A DNA stretch of 7,665 nucleotides from contig JAPOIQ010000047.1 in NCBI GenBank assembly GCA_029978815.1, forward strand, positions 1 through 7,665. Reading direction: 5' to 3'. The notes below the pieces were generated by a model. The model had not been told where the DNA came from. It was given only the letters and a program-made list of their open reading frames with translations, and searched no databases. Shown piece by piece: positions 1 to 4,516 of the stretch (within the stretch, counting starts at the first letter, position 1; every line of letters starts with the position of its first letter). This DNA comes from a bacterium. GTDB taxonomy: Bacteria; Actinomycetota; Acidimicrobiia; Acidimicrobiales; Ilumatobacteraceae. Both the position numbers and the translations under genes were made by a program.

Positions 1-573
1 GTCGATGGATTTACCGCCGGAATGCCGACAGCAACAGCTCTTGATGGCCGTATTGCAATGATCGCAACGGCAATGAATGGGCAGCCGTTACCACAGCGCC
101 ATGGATTCCCCGCCCGCCTCATTGTCTCAGGCCTCTACGGATATGTCTCAGCCACCAAATGGCTTTCACGTATCGAGCTCACGACATGGGGCGCCGTCGA
201 CGGCTACTGGATTCCACGCGGGTGGTCAAAAGAGGCGCCGATCAAACTGACGTCAAGAATTGACGTGCCGAAACAGTCATCGCTTTCGCCGGGTCTCACC
301 CCGATTGCTGGCATTGCACTCTCGCCGTCAATCGGCATCTCAGAAGTTCAAGTGTCCATCGACGATGGCCCATGGCAGACCGCCGAACTCGGTGACGCGC
401 TGAACAACAACACGTGGGTGCAATGGCACCTCCCCTGGCAGGCAACTTCTGGCGAACACACGATCAGAGTGCGCGCAGTTGACAGCAACGGCACCATCCA
501 AGACGAACGCCCTCGATCGGTAGCGCCCGACGGGGCGACCGGCTACCACCAACGTCGCGTCACCGTGAGGTAA
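1..573 (+). CDS. Sulfite-oxidase-type molybdopterin oxidoreductase, C-terminal part
   Basis: The frame is open from base 1 to the TAA at 571-573, giving 190 residues of a protein that starts upstream of the window. The first ~85 residues resemble the end of the molybdopterin-binding domain of the sulfite oxidase/YedY-like superfamily: a VDGFTAG stretch, RHGFPARLIVSGLYGY, then KWLSRIEL and a GYW segment. Residues ~95-190 look like the Ig-like Mo-cofactor dimerisation domain, with I.EVQVSIDDGPW followed by W..PW.A..GEHTIRVRAVD and a C-terminal VTVR. The family oxidises or reduces small oxo-compounds using a pterin-bound molybdenum. The N-terminal part, including the molybdenum-ligand cysteine and any signal or membrane segments, is outside the window, so the substrate and location cannot be told. 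Family assignment is firm; the specific enzyme is not. Confidence 0.86.
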   Translation, partial: VDGFTAGMPTATALDGRIAMIATAMNGQPLPQRHGFPARLIVSGLYGYVSATKWLSRIELTTWGAVDGYWIPRGWSKEAPIKLTSRIDVPKQSSLSPGLTPIAGIALSPSIGISEVQVSIDDGPWQTAELGDALNNNTWVQWHLPWQATSGEHTIRVRAVDSNGTIQDERPRSVAPDGATGYHQRRVTVR

Positions 574-631
574 CGGCTCGCCTCGCCCAACCGAGTTGAG
601 CGATGCAAGAGTGAGAGAAACCATTTTGAAC

Positions 632-637
632 GGGAGA
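632..637 (+). promoter_or_regulatory. Ribosome binding site of crotonase gene
   Basis: GGGAGA lies 4 bases before the ATG at 642 (GGAG with 5 bases of spacing). It fixes the start of the crotonase gene. The 68-base gap upstream (574-641) contains a TTGAGC at 596-601 that could be a -35 box, but there is no convincing -10, so I do not call a promoter. Confidence 0.6.
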
Positions 638-641
638 ACTC

Positions 642-1463
642 ATGACCGAACTTCACACCGGAACCGACAAATTGCTTGGCCGCCTCCACGGCAACGTCGC
701 CGTCCTGTCGTTTAATCGCCCCGAATCTCGTAACGCTCTCAGCGACGAGATCTATGGCGGGTTCAACACTGCTCTGCCACAGGTTGCAGAGAACAACGAC
801 ATTCGGGTGCTCATGATCACCGGCGAAGGTGGAGCATTCTGCTCAGGCGGTGACGTCAAAGGATTCCGGGCAAGTCACGCCGGGGAAGGACAGCCAGTCA
901 CCCCCGAACAGAGCCTTGACCGCCTTCGGCAAATTCAAATGTGGGTATCAGGGGCACTCCGCAAGCTTCCGAAACCAGTCGTCGCCGCAATACCCGGACC
1001 GGCTGCTGGTGCCGGTCTCTCCATCGCCCTCGCGGCAGATTTCCGTGTCGCAAAGGAAAGCGCGATCTTCGTTTCTGCATTTTCGACGATCGGCGCAAGT
1101 GGCGACTTCGGCAGTTCGTGGTTCCTTCCAAGACTCATTGGCGAGGCCAAAGCGAAAGAGTTCATGTTCCTTTCACCGCGGGTGACGGCCTCTGAGGCCC
1201 TCAACCTCGGCCTCATCAACCGCATGTTCCCCGACGCCGACTTTGAGAATGCTTCGCTCGCATTCTGTGATGAGCTTGCCGCTCGATCACCCATTGCAAT
1301 GCGAATGCAGAAAGAGAATATTCAGCGCTCCTTCGACGCCGACCTCGCAACGGGACTCGAAGCCGAAGCCAGCGCAATGGTGCGAACCATGTCGACCGCC
1401 GACCACCGCGAAGCAGTTGCTGCGTTCTTCGACAAGCGCACCCCTGATTACACCGGCCGCTGA
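642..1463 (+). CDS. Enoyl-CoA hydratase/isomerase (crotonase) family protein
   Basis: This is a 273-residue protein of normal crotonase length. The fold is recognisable from FNRPESRNALS (residues 24-34), the first oxyanion-hole segment GGAFCSGGDVKGF (63-75), the second oxyanion-hole helix PGPAAGAGLSIALAADFRVA (118-137), and the C-terminal AFFDKRTPDY. Such enzymes bind acyl-CoA and stabilise a thioester enolate in the cytoplasm, usually in fatty-acid, aromatic or branched-chain degradation. By eye alignment to rat mitochondrial hydratase, the two catalytic glutamates (Glu144, Glu164) fall on Ser127 and Phe147. An aspartate in GASGDFGSSWFLPRL (Asp155) matches the catalytic aspartate position of PaaG-type isomerases. 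An isomerase is therefore more likely than a classical hydratase, but this is inference. The ATG at 642 is supported by an RBS. The stop is followed after 4 bases by the next gene. Confidence 0.9.
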   Translation: MTELHTGTDKLLGRLHGNVAVLSFNRPESRNALSDEIYGGFNTALPQVAENNDIRVLMITGEGGAFCSGGDVKGFRASHAGEGQPVTPEQSLDRLRQIQMWVSGALRKLPKPVVAAIPGPAAGAGLSIALAADFRVAKESAIFVSAFSTIGASGDFGSSWFLPRLIGEAKAKEFMFLSPRVTASEALNLGLINRMFPDADFENASLAFCDELAARSPIAMRMQKENIQRSFDADLATGLEAEASAMVRTMSTADHREAVAAFFDKRTPDYTGR

Positions 1464-1467
1464 TCCG

Positions 1468-2793
1468 ATGACATCGTTAAAACACAGCCGCAGCCTCCGA
1501 GCAGGAGGGGTGCTTCTCGCCCTCTCGCTTGCCGCCTGTTCAAACGCGACAGAACCACAAGCGACGGAAATTTCAACAACTGTCGCGGTTGCCACAACGG
1601 TCGAAACCACGACACCAGTTGCGGACGACACAACGACCACCAGCGAAGAAGTCACCACAACAACCGTTACTGGTGATGACGTTGAAGAGCGCCTCAACAC
1701 CGCAATCGATGAATTCCTTACAACCACCTTGACGCCTGGTGTCACCGTCTCGGTGCTTCGACCATCACCGGGCGGGGAGATAGAGGCCATCAACATTGCT
1801 CGAGGGCTTCGTGAAGCGCGCGGTGACGAGAGCGTCAGCACCTCGGACTACTTCCGGTGGGGCTCGATCACCAAGACCATGACGTCAGTCGTCGTACTGC
1901 AACTCGTCGAGGAAGGCCTCGTTGACCTCGATGCTCCTGTAGCAACGTACCTCGGCTCCGGTTGGGCAGCCGGTTACGAACTCGACGGGGTCGACTATGG
2001 CGACCTCATCACCATTCGACAGATCCTTCAGCACACCGACGGGTTCGCCGAGTTCGCATTCGATCTCGGGTTTTACGCGCTTGCAAGCACACGACTCGAA
2101 ACGCCATTCGAACCTCAAGAAATCATCGCTTGGGCAGTCGAACGCGGCCCGCAATACGAACCGGGCACGCAATATCTCTACAACACGGTCGGGCATATCG
2201 TTGCGGGACTCGTCATCGAAGCGGTCACTGGCAACCCAGCGCATCTTGAATTGCGAACACGTCTCTTCGACCCCGCGGGAACAACCGAGGTCTATCTCGC
2301 ACCGCAGGAATCACCACCTGAAGAAACTGTGTCTGGCTACGTCCGAGGCGAACTCAAAACCGCACTCGACTTTGTTCCAGGATTTGCCACCTACTCCGCC
2401 GAAGCAACCGTCGGCGCGTTTTACAACATCAGCGTGATTCCGCAAGAGGTCCTTCGGTCTGCCGGATGGACTGGAGGTGGCGTTGAGGCACAGGCCGAAG
2501 ATCTCGCCCGAGTGTTCCGCCATGAGTTCACTGGAGCCCTCGACGAAGAAACATTGGCTGAATTCGTCACCCCATCTGAGTACTCCAACTACGGACTCGG
2601 CATCTCGGTCGGGGAGTTCAACGGTTACGAGTCGTACTCGCACGGTGGTGGTGTGCCCGGCTTCCGGTCGCACGCTGTGTACGTACCCGACTTGGACCTC
2701 ACCATTGCAGTGTCGGCAAATCTCATTCCGATCACGCCAGATATTGAGTCACTTGCGATCGCCATCGCGGAGGTCATGATCGACAACCTCTAA
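1468..2793 (+). CDS. Lipoprotein serine hydrolase, class C beta-lactamase/DD-peptidase family
   Basis: The start chosen is ATG 1468, because it begins a lipoprotein signal: basic N-terminus (KHSRSLR), hydrophobic GGVLLALSL, then lipobox LAAC with Cys24. The open frame extends upstream to 1243, but that part overlaps the crotonase gene. The protein has 441 residues. Residues ~25-68 form a Thr/Val/Glu-rich low-complexity linker; the hydrolase domain follows. Catalytic SxxK is S133-I-T-K136 in WGSITKTM, followed by the typical LVEEGLVDLDAPVATYL and the IRQILQHTDGF segment. The second motif appears as Y238-N-T where YxN is usual. The third is H392-G-G in SHGGGVPGF, replacing KTG as in many family members. 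It is expected to be anchored outside the membrane and to cleave an ester, amide or peptidoglycan bond; substrate unknown. No Shine-Dalgarno is visible, so translation is probably coupled to the crotonase gene. Confidence 0.9.
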   Translation: MTSLKHSRSLRAGGVLLALSLAACSNATEPQATEISTTVAVATTVETTTPVADDTTTTSEEVTTTTVTGDDVEERLNTAIDEFLTTTLTPGVTVSVLRPSPGGEIEAINIARGLREARGDESVSTSDYFRWGSITKTMTSVVVLQLVEEGLVDLDAPVATYLGSGWAAGYELDGVDYGDLITIRQILQHTDGFAEFAFDLGFYALASTRLETPFEPQEIIAWAVERGPQYEPGTQYLYNTVGHIVAGLVIEAVTGNPAHLELRTRLFDPAGTTEVYLAPQESPPEETVSGYVRGELKTALDFVPGFATYSAEATVGAFYNISVIPQEVLRSAGWTGGGVEAQAEDLARVFRHEFTGALDEETLAEFVTPSEYSNYGLGISVGEFNGYESYSHGGGVPGFRSHAVYVPDLDLTIAVSANLIPITPDIESLAIAIAEVMIDNL

Positions 2794-2813
2794 GGCCATC
2801 GGTCAGGAAACAC

Positions 2814-3338
2814 TCACCGCTCGAATTGAGTCACAATCGGCGACGACTCAGCCCATTCACGGATGAATACCGCTTGATCTCGAGACTGTGGTCCCGCACC
2901 CATGCGAGATTCCGCGACTCGCCGCTCAGCAGCCTCAAGTGACAAGCCGGCGGCGAGTAACACCGAGCAAGCAGCGGTACCGGCGCGACCGATCCCGGCG
3001 GCACAGTGCACAATGATGTTCGACCCACCTCTCAACTCGTGCAACACTCCGGCGATGAGAGCAGTCCATTCGGCATCGTCAGGCACGCTGAGGTCTGGGA
3101 TTGGAAACCAACGAGCCCTCGGGTCAGTCCGCAACCAGTCGACATACTTCGGATAGCGGTCTTCAAGTTCGTGAGCCTCTGTGAGACAGACAACCAACGA
3201 AGCCTGCACTGAGGAAATAACTCCCTCTGGGTCGGGGCCAATGCGATGCTTTCCGCATAGCCACAGCGATCCAACTGCCCCATCCACGCGGACCTCGTCA
3301 ATGCCACCGTCGCGCTGGCGTTCAGTCAACCAATTCAT
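2814..3338 (-). CDS. Cys-based tyrosine/dual-specificity protein phosphatase
   Basis: This 174-residue protein carries the phosphatase signature HCAAGIGRAGT at residues 111-121: nucleophile Cys112 and phosphate-binding Arg118 (HCx5R). Candidate general acids are Asp82 in PIPDLSVPDD or Asp87/88. GPQSRDQ (149-155) is where family members carry conserved glutamines near the active site. There is no signal peptide or membrane segment, so it should be cytoplasmic. It would remove phosphate from Tyr or Ser/Thr residues, or possibly from another small phosphoester. The ATG at 3338 is preceded by GAGG with 4 bases of spacing. It is the second gene of a two-gene minus-strand unit, 6 bases after the split-barrel gene. 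It converges on the serine hydrolase gene with 20 bases between stops and no visible terminator hairpin. Substrate unknown. Confidence 0.88.
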   Translation of the reverse strand: MNWLTERQRDGGIDEVRVDGAVGSLWLCGKHRIGPDPEGVISSVQASLVVCLTEAHELEDRYPKYVDWLRTDPRARWFPIPDLSVPDDAEWTALIAGVLHELRGGSNIIVHCAAGIGRAGTAACSVLLAAGLSLEAAERRVAESRMGAGPQSRDQAVFIREWAESSPIVTQFER

Positions 3339-3340
3339 TG

Positions 3341-3346
3341 ATCCTC
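3341..3346 (-). promoter_or_regulatory. RBS of phosphatase gene, overlapping upstream stop
   Basis: On the minus strand the sequence reads TGAGGATCA then ATG. The TGA stop of the upstream split-barrel gene (3347-3345) shares bases with the GAGG Shine-Dalgarno (3346-3343), placed 4 bases before the start at 3338. This arrangement favours translational coupling of the two genes. Confidence 0.55.
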
Positions 3347-3686
3347 ACTTGCCAGCTGGCGGAGCTGGACGATGCCACACCGCCCGCAGCGGTGTGCAAT
3401 GTAGGTGCCCGTCGTAACCGATCACCGCCGCAGTGTCGACAATGAGCGAGTGTCCCTCCAATTCACCATCGACAAATGGCGGATAGACCATTGTCGCTAC
3501 TTCTGAGGACACGACGTTTGCCTTCAAGCGTCCGCTCCCGGTAGCAAACACCGCCTCTCCCGCCGTGGACCATGTGGGCGATAACGACAACACGTGGGCT
3601 CCTGACGGGCCACTTGTCACGACAAAGCACCATGAGCAGGGCTCAACAGTCTGAGGAAGATCGCTCAGGGGAACTTCGATGCTCAT
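3345..3686 (-). CDS. Pyridoxamine 5'-phosphate oxidase-like split-barrel protein
   Basis: This short protein has 113 residues. It reads like the small actinobacterial PNPOx-like FMN/F420-binding split-barrel proteins: an N-terminal MSIEVPLSDLPQTV, a strand pair FVVTSGPSGAHVLSLSPTW (21-39), a glycine-rich turn and cofactor-contact segment GSGRLKANV (50-58), the MVYPP segment (66-70), a GHSLIVDTAAVI strand (78-89), and a CTPLRAVWHRPAP end (97-109). In this superfamily the flavin or deazaflavin phosphate is bound near the Arg/Lys...Asn segment. The reaction cannot be read from the sequence, and true pyridoxamine oxidase activity is unlikely at this size. The ATG at 3686 has an AAGG 7 bases upstream. 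It leads a two-gene unit with the phosphatase. Its start faces the ABC transporter operon across an 81-base divergent region. Confidence 0.75.
   Translation of the reverse strand: MSIEVPLSDLPQTVEPCSWCFVVTSGPSGAHVLSLSPTWSTAGEAVFATGSGRLKANVVSSEVATMVYPPFVDGELEGHSLIVDTAAVIGYDGHLHCTPLRAVWHRPAPPAGK
3376..3396. other. Perfect 8-bp stem-loop inside the split-barrel gene
   Basis: CACACCGC at 3376-3383 and GCGGTGTG at 3389-3396 are exact reverse complements around a 5-base loop. The hairpin lies in the last third of the split-barrel coding sequence, about 38 bases before the phosphatase start in the direction of transcription. No T-run follows on either strand, so it is not an intrinsic terminator. 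It may be a chance result of coding for HLHCTPL, or an RNA element between the two cistrons. Confidence 0.35.
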
Positions 3687-3690
3687 GACA

Positions 3691-3697
3691 CCACCTT
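3691..3697 (-). promoter_or_regulatory. RBS of split-barrel gene
   Basis: The minus strand reads AAGGTGG here, placing AAGG 7 bases before the ATG at 3686. This supports that start. Confidence 0.6.
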
Positions 3698-3721
3698 AAC
3701 GATGGCCAACCTCTGGAAATC

Positions 3722-3749
3722 TTGTCTCCGGTGGCAACCTCTCGATATC
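3722..3749 (+). promoter_or_regulatory. Weak candidate sigma70-type promoter for ABC operon
   Basis: TTGTCT (3722-3727, 4 of 6 matches to TTGACA) is separated by 16 bases from GATATC (3744-3749, 3 of 6 matches to TATAAT). It sits in the divergent 81-base gap where a promoter is expected. If it were used, transcription would start near 3756, leaving a very short leader and excluding the AAGG at 3751-3754 from the transcript. The promoter and that RBS therefore cannot both be right. Low confidence. Confidence 0.15.
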
Positions 3750-3751
3750 GA
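3742..3751. promoter_or_regulatory. 10-bp perfect palindrome in divergent region
   Basis: TCGATATCGA is fully self-complementary. It lies between the divergent split-barrel gene (start 3686) and the ABC ATPase gene (start 3768), a position where an operator could act on both. It is only 10 bp, and a second copy was not seen nearby, so a chance palindrome is quite possible. Confidence 0.2.
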
Positions 3752-3767
3752 AGGCAGACTTCAACAC

Positions 3768-4511
3768 GTGAATGCCACAGAGACCTTGACTGCTGCCGCC
3801 CGCATTGTGAACGGCACGAAAACCTACGGAAGTGGTGATGCCGCCGTCACCGCACTGCAGAACATCAACGTCGAATTCGGCGGAGCCCAATTCACCGCCA
3901 TCATGGGGCCGAGTGGTTCAGGAAAATCCACCCTCATGCACTGCATCGCCGGCCTTGATCGTCTCACCTCGGGTGACGCGTTCATTGGCGAAACACGTCT
4001 CTCCGATCTGAAAGACAGGAAGCTCACCGAACTGCGTCGAACCGAAGTTGGTTTCATCTTCCAGTCGTTCAACCTTGTTCCCACCCTTACCGCAGAGGAA
4101 AACATCAACCTTCCTCTCTCGCTTGGCGGGAGAAATGGCGACCGCGAATGGATCGACACGGTCATCGACACCGTTGGGTTGCGCGACCGGCTCTCACATC
4201 GACCTAATGAGCTTTCTGGCGGACAACAACAGCGCGTCGCAGTTGCCCGAGCACTGGCAAGCCGTCCAACCATCATTTTTGCCGATGAGCCAACCGGTAA
4301 TCTCGACTCGAATTCAGGCAGCGAAGTACTTGCGTTCATGCGTCGAGCGGTCGACGAATTTGGTCAAACCATTGTCATGGTCACCCACGATGCAAATGCT
4401 GCAGCAACCGCAGACCGCGTGCTCTTCCTCAACGACGGCGAAATCGTGCACAACATGACAGAGCCAACCGCTGATCGCATTCTCGACACCATGAAATCGA
4501 TCGGTAACTGA
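3768..4511 (+). CDS. ABC transporter ATP-binding protein, LolD/MacB-like
   Basis: With GTG 3768 as start, the protein has 247 residues, normal for this family. Walker A is GPSGSGKST (47-55), the Q-loop glutamine is Q99 in FIFQSFNLVP, the signature is LSGGQQQR (149-156), Walker B is TIIFADEP (168-175) with catalytic Glu174, the D-loop is NLDS (178-181) and the H-loop is His207 in MVTHD. All key residues are present, so it should be an active ATPase. The FNLVPTLTAEENINLPL segment is characteristic of the LolD/MacB/FtsE class that pairs with FtsX-type permeases. An in-frame ATG at 3702 would add 22 residues that do not look like the family and has no RBS; GTG 3768 has AAGG at 3751-3754, 13 bases upstream, which is a long spacing. 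The next gene begins 5 bases after the stop, and its product is the evident partner. Confidence 0.93.
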   Translation: MNATETLTAAARIVNGTKTYGSGDAAVTALQNINVEFGGAQFTAIMGPSGSGKSTLMHCIAGLDRLTSGDAFIGETRLSDLKDRKLTELRRTEVGFIFQSFNLVPTLTAEENINLPLSLGGRNGDREWIDTVIDTVGLRDRLSHRPNELSGGQQQRVAVARALASRPTIIFADEPTGNLDSNSGSEVLAFMRRAVDEFGQTIVMVTHDANAAATADRVLFLNDGEIVHNMTEPTADRILDTMKSIGN

Positions 4512-4516
4512 ATCCG

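Noticed and set aside
596..627. Promoter before the crotonase gene
   Set aside because: TTGAGC could be a -35 box, but no acceptable -10 sequence is found at 16-18 bases of spacing.
1243..1467. Upstream in-frame extension of the serine hydrolase
   Set aside because: It overlaps the crotonase coding sequence in another frame and would bury the clear lipoprotein signal that begins at ATG 1468.
1287..1841. 184-codon antisense open frame across the crotonase/hydrolase junction
   Set aside because: Its Val/Ser-rich composition is simply the reverse of the Thr-rich linker codons and the signal sequence; no domain is recognisable.
2794..2813. Terminator between the convergent hydrolase and phosphatase genes
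   Set aside because: The 20-base gap and its edges show no GC-rich hairpin followed by a T-run on either strand.
3702..3767. ATG 3702 as start of the ABC ATPase
   Set aside because: It has no RBS and the added 22 residues do not resemble the family. It remains possible, and is listed as uncertain.
3824..4339. 171-codon antisense open frame within the ATPase gene
   Set aside because: The plus strand carries every ABC ATPase motif; the antisense product is Ser/Arg/Pro-rich with no motif.
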